Source: Anoplolepis gracilipes | Taxonomy: Eukaryota; Arthropoda; Insecta; Hymenoptera; Formicidae | Direction: 5' to 3' | Length of the DNA stretch: 64,000 nucleotides | NCBI RefSeq assembly: GCF_047496725.1 | Contig: NC_132984.1 | Span: 8,141,001-8,205,000, forward strand | Part shown: positions 32,708 to 44,177 of the stretch, one piece after another | How the letters are laid out: every line of letters starts with the position of its first letter | Position numbering within the stretch: the first letter of the stretch is position 1 | The notes under the pieces: generated by a model | Database searches by the model: none | Seen by the model: only the letters and a program-made list of their open reading frames with translations | Told to the model about the DNA's origin: nothing | Position numbers and translations under genes: made by a program

Positions 32708-33667
32708 AAAAAATTTAACAATTTACAAAACAACTCGAAACGTTATTTACTGATAATAAGTTCCCTTAGTATCACTTAATTTAATTTCGTTAATATATTT
32801 ATGTGATAACGAATCACGAATGTGAGCATAGAAAATTTATGTAGCTTGTAACACTGTCGCGATGCGTCTATAACGTGTACTTCGTTCGAGCTGCGTTCGT
32901 TCAGACTAAAGATAAACTTTACTTAGAAATGTTTCAAAGAATTTGAGTTACTACGCAGAAAAGAGACACTAAGGGTTCTTAGTCCTGATTAGTTGAATAA
33001 AATTGACGAATAAAAGCACAAATTACTTGAAGAAATATTTCTCAGCAAATCCTCTTCACTTTTCTTGAGATTTCTTTTCACTATTGTTGAGATTTATGCC
33101 TTTGTTCCTTTTCTTAATGGACTTTTTTTTTTTGATTATTTTATTGTCTGTTGCTTATTATTGTTAACAATTGATTCTGTTTGAGGTCTCTTTAAGTCAG
33201 TCGACAACTAGAATTTTGAAATATTCAGTAATATATTCTGTATATGAATTTTTTCTTTCTCTTAAATGTACAGACATATTTTTACCAGAAAAATTATAAA
33301 TTTTAGAATTAAGTTATGCAAAATATCTTGCAGGTAATAGTACAAATATAATATCAGTTTAAAAGATAAAGCTTCGAAAATATCAATAGAAACAAAGAGT
33401 GTTTTCGTATTTTTTTTTCTTGAAGCAAAATAAATGTGTAATTTTTTTTTTAAATAAATCGTAGAGAGTGTTCTAAAATGCAATCAACATGTATGAAACT
33501 ATTATTATATAATTAATGCTTAATTCTTCATTTTATATGCAACTGGTTGACAAGTGTGGAAGTATTTCGCTAATTATAAGAAGTGATAAAATTAAAATAA
33601 TTATGCATAGAAGTACGCAGTCTCGAAAAAACTAGCATTATGTACTTGCTCAACATATCACTCTCAC

Positions 33668-33906
33668 GTAATATGCTTTGCAACAATCTCAAGAGAATAG
33701 TAATGCATTAACTCCATACTATTAGCATCGAGTTTGTCGACCTCTCCGTGAATTATAAAATCCTCTAATGTAAAAAATATAAACAATTTTAATTATCATT
33801 TTTAAAAGACATTCTCTGATTTATATATTAAAAAAAATTTTCAATAAACCTTCAATTTGTAATAATGATGTAAACGTTTTCTGTTTATGCGCGTACAGTT
33901 CAACAA
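33668..33906 (-). CDS. Two phase-matched exons of an unidentified gene
   Basis: Exon 33850-33906 (after TTTTTTAG, before GTTTAT) reads VELYAHKQKTFTSLLQIE. Exon 33668-33764 (after TTACATTAG, before GTGAGA) reads DFIIHGEVDKLDANSMELMH and then YYSLEIVAKHI. The split codon GAG is completed across the 85-bp intron, and both exons are open only in this joint frame. The composition (amphipathic, few Lys/Asn runs) looks protein-like rather than random AT-rich sequence. I do not recognise the family, and neither a start nor an end exon was found. It could be a pseudogene fragment. 32708-33667 otherwise shows nothing certain. Confidence 0.4.
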
Positions 33907-34257
33907 CTAAAAAATCTAGTCTACTATGTCAAATCTGAAATCTCAAGTAGAGCCAAAAGTACATATTAACAAAAGAAAAATAAACTCGTTTAGTCACTGG
34001 TGACAGTCCAGCTCTCCGGAAATCTCAACCACGATTGTACATACAGATCTTGACGCACACATAGTAGTAGTAATCAGAGATTTGGATAGCAAATTAGTTT
34101 TACTATCCAAACAAGTTCGTCTTGTTGCCACAAGTACCGCGTTATTTACCAGGAATGCGTGCATACGAAGTGCGTAACTAATAATACTAAGGATACCATT
34201 ATGGACAAAATATTAAATATTAAATATTAAGAAAAAAGGAAAAAAAGAGAGATAATG

Positions 34258-34259
34258 AG

Positions 34260-34296
<37 letters not shown>
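34258..34296. repeat. (GA)n microsatellite
   Basis: GAGAAAAAGAGAGAGAGAGA and onward. It is flanked by the inverted TTAAATATTAAG / CTTAATATTTAA, which would pair around it. Confidence 0.9.
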
Positions 34297-34639
34297 CTTC
34301 TCTCTTTCTTAATATTTAATATATTATAACTTGTCTATTGTACTCCAAGTATTTAATATTAATAATATGTATTTATTAATAATATTGACTGGGACTTTTT
34401 GAGAACAATACTAAGAATTGCAGTTTACCATTGTTCATCTTATATTGTTCAATGTTCGACTTTAAACATTAAGCATTTCTCTTTTATTGTTCTGCAACCC
34501 GTTTTACATTTTGATACGGCGCACTGCTTGATCATGGCAACTTTTTGCTTTTTCCGAAAGAAACAATTTTTCGATGACAACTCTTAACGACAAAAAAAAT
34601 ATTGGTAAAAAATGTATGGATAGAATTAAAAGTAAGTAA

Positions 34640-35112
34640 AGGTTTACTTTTTTTTGAAGTCTTTCAGGTAAGATTTGAGAAATCCTTCCAGTTTCAAATT
34701 TCAAAGAAATTACTGGCCTTTTGTTACACATGTCCCTGACAAAGTGAAATACTATTTAGAAAATTTAGGAAAAAAGCTTCTTTTCCGCTTCTTTAGTTCA
34801 CAGATCATTATATCTCATTATTTTCTAATAAATTTGGAAACAATTAAAATTTTCGCAGAATATTCACGACATAAACAAATTGTTCTAAATAAAATTTGAA
34901 AGCTAATTTTATGAATACTTCTAAATATAACTTTTTTTTAAATATATGTATTTCATGCCAGGGATATTTGTAACTAAAGGCAAGCAATTTCTTCAAAATT
35001 CGAAACTGGAAGAATTTCTCACAAGTTTTACTTGACTTCAGAAAAATTTTTGTATCGTGCGCATAATCACGTTGCAACTGTATAGTGGGACAACCACTAC
35101 ACAATATTAATA
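34640..35112. repeat. FBXO21-like upstream block, partly inverted
   Basis: 34640-34760 matches 57520-57615 and 61950-62190 in the plus orientation, while 34910-35110 matches the same upstream region in reverse. Landmarks are GTCTTTCAGGTAA, AATTTCAAAGAAATT and AACGTGATTATGCGCAC. It is therefore a foldback of the 5' flanking region of the FBXO21-like genes. TTA at 34724-34726 is an empty-site equivalent for the MITE at 62018-62168. Confidence 0.7.
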
Positions 35113-38100
35113 ATAGCTACAATAATGTGTTTACCTGAAGAAGTGATAGATATCATATTTGGCTACAATGATATCAGCATTGAGGATATTATTAACTTCA
35201 GATGTATGTGCAAGAAATTTCAACACATTGCATAATACAATAAGTTTAAAGAAAAGGTAATTAGTTGTTAATTAGTTAATTTTTTGCAATTTGATTTTAT
35301 TAAAGTACTTATTATACAATCAGTTCTGCAAAACATATATTCTATACGAATAAGACATATAAGAAAGGTAAAAAATACAATAAGAAATATAAAAAGATTA
35401 AGAAAATCAAATCACGTAAAGAACGCTAGCAATTATTTTCAATAAATTTTTTCATCAATTAAATTTAGTGTTTAATTAATTAATATAATTGTTATATTTT
35501 GTTTTCCTTTGTAACAAACAAATAAATTTTTAAAAATAATTTGTATTCATTTTTTGTCTTTTATTAACCAGTTTTAATAATATAATTATTTTAGTTAATA
35601 ATGTTATGAAATTACTCATTAAATTTATGTTTTATAAATACACAGCTTATAAAAGTTAATTTGACACAATTTCAAAATATGGCTATAATACTGCCCATTA
35701 TTTACACCATTGTATATTATTAGTGTATAAATTTTAATTACAATTTAAATTGAAGATTATACAGGGTGTCAGGTAATTCATAAAAAATCTGTCGTGTACA
35801 GACAGGACCTATCAAACTGAGCAAAAAAGTCCTTTACCATTTTGCAATTTTTGCAATAATTATTGAAAAATTAATTAAAAAATGTCGACTAATTTGCGTC
35901 AATATATTAGCGCTCTACAAAAAGAGACTGCTTGTTGTCAAGCGGCCGCTAGGAGCACAGCAAGAAGAGACAGCCCTTTGTTACACGCTTACTATGCGTG
36001 CGACTAGCAACCGTGTGACAGCAAACTGGTTTTTCTCGCCACGTGCAAATATTCACACGAATTAGTCCATATTTTTCAATTAATTTCTCAATAATTATTC
36101 CAAAAATATGAAAATGATATAGAACTTTCTTGCTCGCTTTGATCCGTTCTATGCGTACATGATTTTTTACGAATTACCGGACACCCTGTATACTGCATAC
36201 TTTATTTTATATTAAAACAAAAAAGTCGATATTTTGACTAATTCTATATATTACACAATTTAAATCTTTGAAAACTTATTACACTAATGAAATAGTTTAG
36301 TGTTCTTTAAAAATTTACGACAATATTATTTATTTCGATTTTAGATGGCCTACAGCGAGAAAAAAACTATAACAAAAAGTTTAAGGAAAATAAACAGAAA
36401 GCATCTGAAGGGAATAAACAAGAAAATAAAAAAGATTTAAACTTTATAGAAATAGGTATTAATTGTAAGAGACAATTACGGAATACTGAAAATATTAAAA
36501 AATGTTATTCTAATAATATATCAATCGATAATGTAGTACATTACGATTACATATTATGGTTATATATGGTTTACATATTATGGTTAGATTAAGATATAAA
36601 GTTAATATGCATGGAGCGTAAAGATAAAATTTTCTTTCTATAGTGATGAGATTAAAAATTTGCTTATTCAATTTTCACGGTAAGATTATATAAATTAAAA
36701 TACTATTAACTTTATGGACTAACATACATATTGAATAATTAATATTTGTAATTTTAATTATAAATTATTCAGAAAAGTTGTTTGCGAACAATTAACGGAA
36801 AGATTATAATATGCGACTCTTTAACTTTCTGAGGGATCTTCAGCTGAACATAAAATATCGTAATTTTAAAAAGCAGACTCACACAGTGCAACTTTTAGAA
36901 CAAAGTGTTACTTTTGTTGCACAAGAATTACAGCCTCAAAAAGATGTATTTTATTCGTCCAGTAACAGAGTCACTAGATAAAAAAAAATCGGAAAACATA
37001 AAGTGGAATACACAATTAAAATACAAATGTATAGATTATGTAAGTACTATTGATCATGACGTATAAAAATATGGTCAATTATGTTATAAACATGTTAGTT
37101 GTAATCTTAGAAATACTTTTTTTTTAAATTAATTTCTACATTGTAATTTCTGACATTAGGTTTTAGAACATAAATGTGGTGAAGAATAGTAATATATACA
37201 ATATATCATAGCGTTCCCAGAAGACTTGGCCTACGTTGCGATATAAGACTCGTATATCCCGATAAACGTATCTGTTTATTTTGGAAATCGAGTTAGTAAG
37301 TGTAATGTCAGATTTAAAATTATTTAAATCTTTTGCTATTTTTATTCCTATCATACAAACACGTACACACATAATTTCTTTTGTTTACAGTGCCACAAAG
37401 ATTTTAGAAAATGTAAGATGTTTTAGAATAAACATTATAACAAATTCCCAGATTGTTTTATCAAAGAACAGGGCTTTATAAAATTGAAAATAATGACAGC
37501 TATCAAGGTTGGTAATAACTCATATTTAATTTCTATTAATTTTAATATTAATTTCAAATTTGTAATATTAATATCAAGCAGAAAGATTTGCCCAATATAA
37601 GTATATGATAAATTCCGTGTTTGTAATTGGAACCTTATTTACATTTAAACCATTTTCCATTTAAAATAGAAATATTTTTGAATTTGTTTCAGTTTAATCG
37701 TGAATATTTGTTGGGAATAGAATCAGCAAATTCATCGGAAGCCTGCATAAATAATAGTTTCAACTGGAATATGGATTTAAAAGATTGGAGTTTGTGTTTA
37801 AAAAAGTTTGGACCACACTATACTGTAAGTAAAGATTACATATGCCGCATATTAATAATAATAATAAATCTCTCTGCCAACACAATAATGAGGCTTCTCT
37901 CTAATAATACATACAATTATATTATAGAAATATAATTATAGGCATTATAATTATCTATAATTTAACTAGCTGTAATTTAATTTTCTACAAACGCTTATTT
38001 AAGAATTACTTGACAAGAAATATCAATTAAGTATCAATTAAAGTTTGAACTTTCACTTTCAGTTAGTCCTAAACATAGGAGATTTTAAAATGCCAAGTAC

Positions 38101-38260
38101 AAGACCAAAAGAAAAGCGGTTGGAATGATTGTAACACATGGTGGTGAATCTACTGACTGTTCTGCAGGCGTGATAATTGGATGGCACCGATATAAAGACA
38201 GAGATTCGGTTAAAATCTGCATAGAAAAAAAAGATAGACAAATTTATCCTTATATTTTTT
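35113..38260 (+). pseudogene. FBXO21-like pseudogene C (plus strand)
   Basis: All exon equivalents except the last appear in order. The F-box (35113-35258; start ATG changed to ATA, then PEEVIDIIFGYNDISIEDII, and TAA at 35233-35235). Exon 2 is at about 36345-36690, with stops and an internal duplication. Exon 3 (about 36775-37043) has a large internal deletion. Exon 4 (37162-37300) has a TAG replacing a codon. Exon 5 is at about 37391-37500. Exon 6 is at about 37690-37828 (LKDWSLCLKKFGPHYT). Exon 7 (about 38075-38250) has the YccV-like GMIVTHGGESTDCSAGVIIG. The original splice sites are retained, so this is a segmental duplicate in inverted orientation relative to the intact copy. A MITE sits in its first intron. 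Confidence 0.88.
35762..36188. mobile_element. Palindromic MITE, family B (copy 1)
   Basis: Ends CAGGGTGTCAGGTAATTCAT and ATTACCGGACACCCTG, TA on both sides. The arms share TTTGCAATTTTTGCAATAAT-type blocks and pair with each other around a GC-richer centre (GCGGCCGCTAGGAGCACAGC). It lies within the intron of pseudogene C. The terminal CAGGGTGTC is shared with family A MITEs. Confidence 0.8.
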
Positions 38261-38289
38261 CAATAAACATCTGGGTAATTATTTACTTT

Positions 38290-38924
38290 AACGGACACCT
38301 CGCCGATGACCTTAACCTTAACATATGTTGTAGAGGGTACACTCCTAAGTAACACATGCTTCGAATTTTGCGGTGGTCTCGTTTAGTTCCTGAGATATGC
38401 GACTTTGAAATATTATAATTTTCTTACATACATGTGCAATAGTACTGATAATTTTGATTTTTATTCGCATAAAATAATATCCCATGCGATCCGTACTTTT
38501 TATATTTCGTTAAAATGAACATTTACCGTCTCTATTCATATAAGCATTGTTATTTGTTTAACAATAGTCTGTGAGTCGTCATTATCTTTTTTTCTCATTC
38601 ATCTCTTCTCTCAATCAATATTACATACAAAAATATATTAATTTATATCAAATTATATAAAACAATGCATTGAAATAATACATATATTAAATACAGGATA
38701 AAATATGTAATGTAAATTTTACATTACATTACCTTTTATTCTATACTTTGTCCCATTGCTACTGTTTGCTATGCATTAGCGCTTAATAATATATTTTTAA
38801 GGTTAATTTATAGGTTAATTTATAATAGAAACATTTTATCCTTTGCAAAAATATATCTCAACATTAAATTTAATGCAAATAAAAAATATTAAAATTTAAA
38901 AATTCTGACTTTAAATATTGTAGA

Positions 38925-38966
<42 letters not shown>

Positions 38967-39054
38967 TAATTAATATTATATAATATTATATATGTATATA
39001 ATTATATAAATTATATAATATTATATACATATATAATATTATAATTTAATATTA

Positions 39055-39104
<50 letters not shown>

Positions 39105-39785
39105 TAATATTAAAAAGAGAATTCCCTCTTGTATATATACATATAAAAAAATTACATGTTGCTTAACATTTTTTAAAAGAAAATTAATTCTAAAGTTATA
39201 TGTATAAGGAAATTTATTAATTTAGTGAAGCAAATATTTAAATATTTATTTTTTTGACGTATAATCCGAGAATCAAAGAAATAGGAGCCTGAAAAAGATC
39301 CAGTTTAATTAGACAGTTTATCACATCAAGGAACGACGTTTATTATATTTTTTATTGTTATATTTTACTTTTGTCTTCGGTGTAAAACAATATTGCAATA
39401 TATTGCTAAAAATTGGAGAGCTCTTCCTGATATACAATTAATAAATTGCTCGTTTCATCTATGATGTAATATAATTACACCGCAATAAAGTAAAGAATGG
39501 ATATAATTTTTAATGTCTTTGCATTAATTGGCTTACAATCTGTCATTTATAAAAATATATTTGCTTAATATTAGAATTTCGCAATTTATATAAAAAATAA
39601 GATAAGTTTCTATTAAGAATTAGTTTCTGAGATATGCGACTTTGAAATATAAAAAGTACGGATCGCATGAAATATTATTTTATGCGAATAAAAATCAAAA
39701 TTATCAGTACTATTGCACATGTATGTAAGAAAATTATAATATTTTAAAGTTGCATATCTCAGGAACCAATATGTATGAAGAAATA
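38290..39785. repeat. Inverted pair of a ~115-bp dispersed repeat
   Basis: 38366-38515 and, reversed, 39620-39778 share CCTGAGATATGCGACTTTGA, CATGTGCAATAGTACTGATA and ATGCGATCCGTACTTTTTAT. A third copy, in the orientation of the first, is at 54300-54415. The left edge (GACCTTAACCTTAACATATG) also corresponds to 54240-54265. The interior is AT-rich and noncoding. Confidence 0.75.
38930..39110. repeat. TA/TG microsatellite cluster
   Basis: GTGTGTGTATATA...TATACACACAC at about 38927-38968 is itself palindromic. It is followed by TATATAA arrays and a long TA run at 39054-39100. Confidence 0.9.
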
Positions 39786-40830
39786 TTTGTGAACTTTTAG
39801 AAGTATAAAGCTAAAGTAAAAAGAAAAAAAAACATTTTTAGTCTGCAAAAGATTTGTATTTTTGATTAATGACAAGTGAGTAAACTTCAAATATAGCACA
39901 GGAAGTTTTAATTTTTACATTATACTTATTTTACATTATATGTAATTTCATATGTAATAATATATTAATAATAATATGATAATACAAATATTATTATACA
40001 TTTTTTATTGGTGTAAAAATAATATTATTTTATGTATATTACGTATGATCCTATTTATATAATATACAATATACATATATGTATACATGTTTAATGTAAT
40101 GTGTAGGTGATTGTGTTTGTAATTATTATCGCGTGTATTACACAAATTCGAATGTGGGAGAAATTCTACGTTAAAATCTTAGGTTCTGACTGATCATTAC
40201 AGTGTACAATTACTACGATAAAAAAATGAAGTAATATCAAAACGTATAAGTAAGTAAATGTAAATGTATACATTAAATACGATCAGAAGTGTGTGATTCG
40301 TCGTCCACATGTGCGTTAGATTAAAATTAATAGGTTAAGATTTAGAAGATGACTAAAACATGAATCTAAATTAAAATTAAATAATTAATCCTCACCGAGC
40401 CGGACCCACAAGATGTATTTGTCTATTCTGATAATTTTATATACACCCTTCGAGCAATTCTGTATTAATTATTTTGGTATTCCTCAATAGAGAATGGGAA
40501 GGGAAGAGTATTGTAATCTTAATAAATAAAAGTAGTGTAATCTTAATAAATATTATTTGAAAAAAAAAGAAAGAAGGGAAAAATTGAGTTTTTGCGAGTT
40601 TGCCTTGCGTATTTGATACCCAGCATTTTAAATAGTAACACAAAATATATGAAGTTTGCGGAGGGAGAAAATTGCAAGTAATACCCTTGTGTATATTCGA
40701 TAACCGAGCATATGAAATGTTACTTGACTCAAAATACACGGGTTATTGCACGAGAAGAAAAAAATAAGGAAAATAGAGACTAACAATGAGAAAAACAAAG
40801 AAATACAATGATTAATTATAGAAGTAGATG
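39786..40830. other. AT-rich intergenic stretch
   Basis: No gene, repeat family or ORF could be supported. Composition is uniform AT-rich, with a slightly more mixed segment at 40270-40420. Confidence 0.4.
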
Positions 40831-40834
40831 TATA

Positions 40835-41376
40835 GGGTGTCCGGTAATAATCGCCTTACCTCTCTAGGGTAGATAGAGCATGTCAAACTGAACATAAAAG
40901 TCCTCTACCATTTTGCGATCTTCGTAATAATTACCGAGAAATTAATTAACAAAGATTGAGAAGAAAGAGACAAATCCGGGCGAATACAAACGCGCGGCGA
41001 GAAGGCCCATCCTACTGCCACGTGGTTACTAGGCGCTCATTGAATGATAGGAGGAGCGGTCTACGACTGGCAATGGATATGTATAAGTAGCGCGCCTAGT
41101 AATCGCGTAGCAGTAGGATGGGCCTTTTCGCCCGGATTTGTCAATCTTTGTTAATTAATTTCTCAGTAATTATTACGAAGATCGCAAAATGGTAGAGGAC
41201 TTTTATGTTCAGTTTGACAGTGGGATGGGCCTTTTTGCCGCGCGGATTTGTCAATTTTTGTTAATTAATTTTTCGATAATTATTACGAAGATCGCAAAAT
41301 GGTAGAGGACTTTTATGTTCAGTTGGCCTGCTCTATCTGCCCTAGAGAGGTGAGGCGATTATTACCGGACACCTTG
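40835..41376. mobile_element. Palindromic MITE, family B (copy 2) with internal duplication
   Basis: Ends AGGGTGTCCGGTAATAATCG and CGATTATTACCGGACACCTT. The inner arms are AAAAGTCCTCTACCATTTTG and its reverse. The right half contains a tandem duplication: GATGGGCCTTTT...TTATGTTCAGTT occurs at 41115-41216 and again at 41224-41322. Confidence 0.82.
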
Positions 41377-41531
41377 TATATATAAGTAGTGATTTTAAAA
41401 GAATAAAAGATTTTGTGAAAATTTAAGAATTATTCTTTCAACGAAACACTAGGATAAAAGAAGGAAATGAAAAATTTATTTAATGGAATTTATTATTTGT
41501 TGACAAGTGTAAGAACAGGTAAAATGACAAT

Positions 41532-43401
41532 CCCCCCCGGCACACCACCTTGATGTGGTGGAGGGCTCACCCGGATGGTGATCCCGGTGTGATTGTCGGA
41601 TTTTAGGGCCCACAACCCCAGGCTGATCTTGAAGGGTGCTAAGAGTATACCACTATGATGGAACGACCATTTGGTGTTATCGTCACCGGGTCGAATACGA
41701 TGGACCGGCGGGGAAGGATTATTGTCCCTGATGCCCTCTCGTTGTTATCAAGCGAAAGGCTACCCGAGGGTTTACATGCGGAGCCTCCGGCGGCATCTGT
41801 TATCGCATGGGAGGGAAGGTATAAACGCCTTCTCGGCTTCTGCCTCAAAGCACATTCGTGCTTTTCGGAGATTTAGGAGTCAGAGCTGTGGGAGGAAGGG
41901 GAGGATGATGAAGAGCTGGCAGATCGGTTGAGTGTCATCCTCAACACCCTCTTCAAGGAGATGGATGGACTCTTCTTAGAGTGTATGTCCGGGGAGGGGC
42001 CTCTTGCTTCCACGCAAGTGAAAATGGTGGAGGCCTCTACCCAGACGGAACAACGGGAGAAGCGTTCGGCCGGAAATAAAAACCAGGGGGTCCAGGTCCG
42101 GCCGAAACATAGAAACAGAGGTTTCCAGGCTTCTCCCGAATGTAAGGAGGTGGGCGTGTCCTGCGAGGAGGATCCTCGTGATAAAACGAGATCCGAATCG
42201 CAGGACACGATTCTGATGGATTGTGAGGAGCTACTGTCTCCTCACATTCCTGAGAGCAGAGTGGAAGCGGGGGTGCAGACCATCGCACCTCCGACCACCC
42301 CGATCCTGGACCTCAACACCTTACGGGTAGTCGTAAGGGAAGAGGTGGCTCGGGCCCTCGAGAAATCGAGTGTTCCGGGCAGTGGACCGATTGAGGTCCA
42401 CCTGTGTGTGAGAAGAAGGAAAGGAGTAAGAATAGGAGTAAGGGATAGGAGGAGATGGAGTGGAGATTAGTAGAGGGAAAGAGGTCCAGGAAAGGTAAAG
42501 GAAAAGAGAGGGAAAAAGCACAGCCGGTTAAGGTTGATGCAAAGAAGGATGAAGGGGAGAAGGGAAAGAGAGATGGGGTCCGAGACTCTAAAATTCGCCC
42601 CCTGAGATGTTTTAAGTGCCTAATGATAGGCCATATTAGCATTTGTGCTCTGGAGTTGACCGGGGAAATTGGTGTTACTGATTTGGAGTCCCCAGTCACT
42701 CCAGGAGGGGCTGTAGGACGGCGCCCAAGTGCCCGCTGTGTGTGGACTTGGGCGTCGATGACAGGCACGTTTTGGGTGGGGGAGAACTCTGTTCCGCCCC
42801 CCCCCCCAAGGTGGAACACAGGGAAAGGTGGGACGCATTCTCCTTGTCATCCCCTGGAAAAGGGAGATGACGGTGTTACGGGGAAGAAAGAAGGGGTAGG
42901 ACATAGTCTCGCCCCCCTCTCCCCTGCGGGGCAATGAACTCGGGGAGTTCCTTTTTGAGGAACCCCCCTCGCCCCAATTCCGGCCTTAAGATCCGAAGGC
43001 CACAAGGAGGAGGACGGGAAGTCAATTCTTCCCGTCCCCCTTAGGGGCCAAAAGGGGGTAGGTGCGGGAACACCCACTCCCCATTGCACCTTGGTCCCAG
43101 GGAAGGCGGCAGCGTTGCGAGGTGGTCCCGCAACGCCGGCAATGATGCACCACTGAATATTTCTCAGTGGTGCATCAAGGAAGGAATTCTCCCCCTTCGA
43201 CCATCTGGGGGGGATCGGCGGGGGTGGGTCCTGGTAGAATGCGAAAGCGACTCCAGGGCCCATCCACAATTCAACCGCCGGGTAGGATCATCGTGAGGTT
43301 TTAATGGGTATACCCCGTCTATAGGGGGAGCCCCACATACCCCCCGGGGAGTTCCCGCTCCTCGGGGAATGCGTAAAGCATTTCCTCACGTAAAAAAAAA
43401 A
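41532..43401 (+). mobile_element. Internally deleted LINE (R1/TRAS-like) with complete ends
   Basis: Flanked by the perfect 14-bp duplication GGTAAAATGACAAT (41518-41531 and 43402-43415), with a poly(A) end at 43392-43401. It starts with a C-run and a GC-rich 5' UTR. The GC content is far above the surroundings. It contains a damaged ORF1, then passes directly to a GC-rich 3' region, and no reverse transcriptase or endonuclease ORF2 is present. It therefore moved as, or later became, a 1.87-kb deletion derivative. The uniform ends and duplication favour mobilisation of the short form by an autonomous relative. Confidence 0.88.
41655..42790 (+). pseudogene. LINE ORF1 (gag-like) with zinc knuckles, frame-broken
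   Basis: Pieces in more than one frame: 41655 (MMERPFGVIVTGSNTMDRRG), 41928-42470 (MSVILNTLFKEMDGLFLECM; basic and Gln/Glu-rich middle; LRVVVREEVARALE) and 42455 onward (RKGKGKEREKAQP). Then CFKCLMIGHISI begins a run of CCHC knuckles. The second and third (CSGVDRGNWCY, CPLCVDLGVDDRH) are in another frame, with an in-frame TGA between them. Three knuckles of this type at the ORF1 C-terminus are typical of R1-clade LINEs. ORF1 binds the element RNA; this copy cannot make the full protein. Confidence 0.75.
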
Positions 43402-43415
43402 GGTAAAATGACAAT

Positions 43416-44177
43416 AGCTGGGGTCAGCAAATATTTATTTCCAATTATCCTTGAAAAGCTTGGTGATAGACATCCATCAGAAAATTATAACAGGTCACAT
43501 TAATATTAAACAAGTTTAAACTTATTTTCACTGAGACATGAATTATGGAATAACAAAGAAATAAAATAGATGTCGAAAAAAAATCCCCGAAGCTATTTAT
43601 ATATTTAAAGTCAAATCGAAGAAAACTAAATGCTCAGAAATGCGGTATGATAATCACGATGATGAATATTCAACTGTTAAAAATGGAATGTATACTCGCA
43701 TAATTTTTCTCGCGTAACATAGAGTTCTACTACTTCCTCTCCATTCAATAATTTGACAAATTAAAATTTTAATTAATGTCCCTATAGACTTGGTAGGATT
43801 GTCTTTTCGACTTTGAACTTTAGAGGCCTATTGGTACCAATATTTGTTAAAGAATTTTGCTCCTAACCAATGGAGAGTTTGATATAGTTGGGGAGAGTTA
43901 TCTCTTGTTGCTATATTCTAGAATTTATTATAAGTAATTGACACCTAAGGTGGTCCGTTAAGCGAGCATTCATATCAAGTGTTTTCAGTTTTTCGTCATC
44001 GTCTTCAATTTATGACTCTAGTTTTAAATAATGATCTCAGTTTACAATGACGCTGTTTTATTTAAAAATTCTTAAGTAAACTAGAGAGCCCTTTGAATGT
44101 TTATGCATGGCTTAGTTTCTAGCACTTGTTATTTTACGATTTGAAATTCTCGTCTCGCCTATCAGATAATTAATATT
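43416..44177. other. 3' flank of the nrf-6-like gene
   Basis: AT-rich sequence between the LINE and the stop codon of the minus-strand gene. It presumably contains the 3' UTR. No ORF or repeat family was identified. Confidence 0.45.

Noticed and set aside
42313..43269. Several ORFs of 100-170 codons on the minus strand of the LINE
   Set aside because: They are antisense to ORF1 or lie in the GC-rich 3' region, and are Pro/Ser-rich without domains. The plus strand carries the real ORF1 and poly(A).
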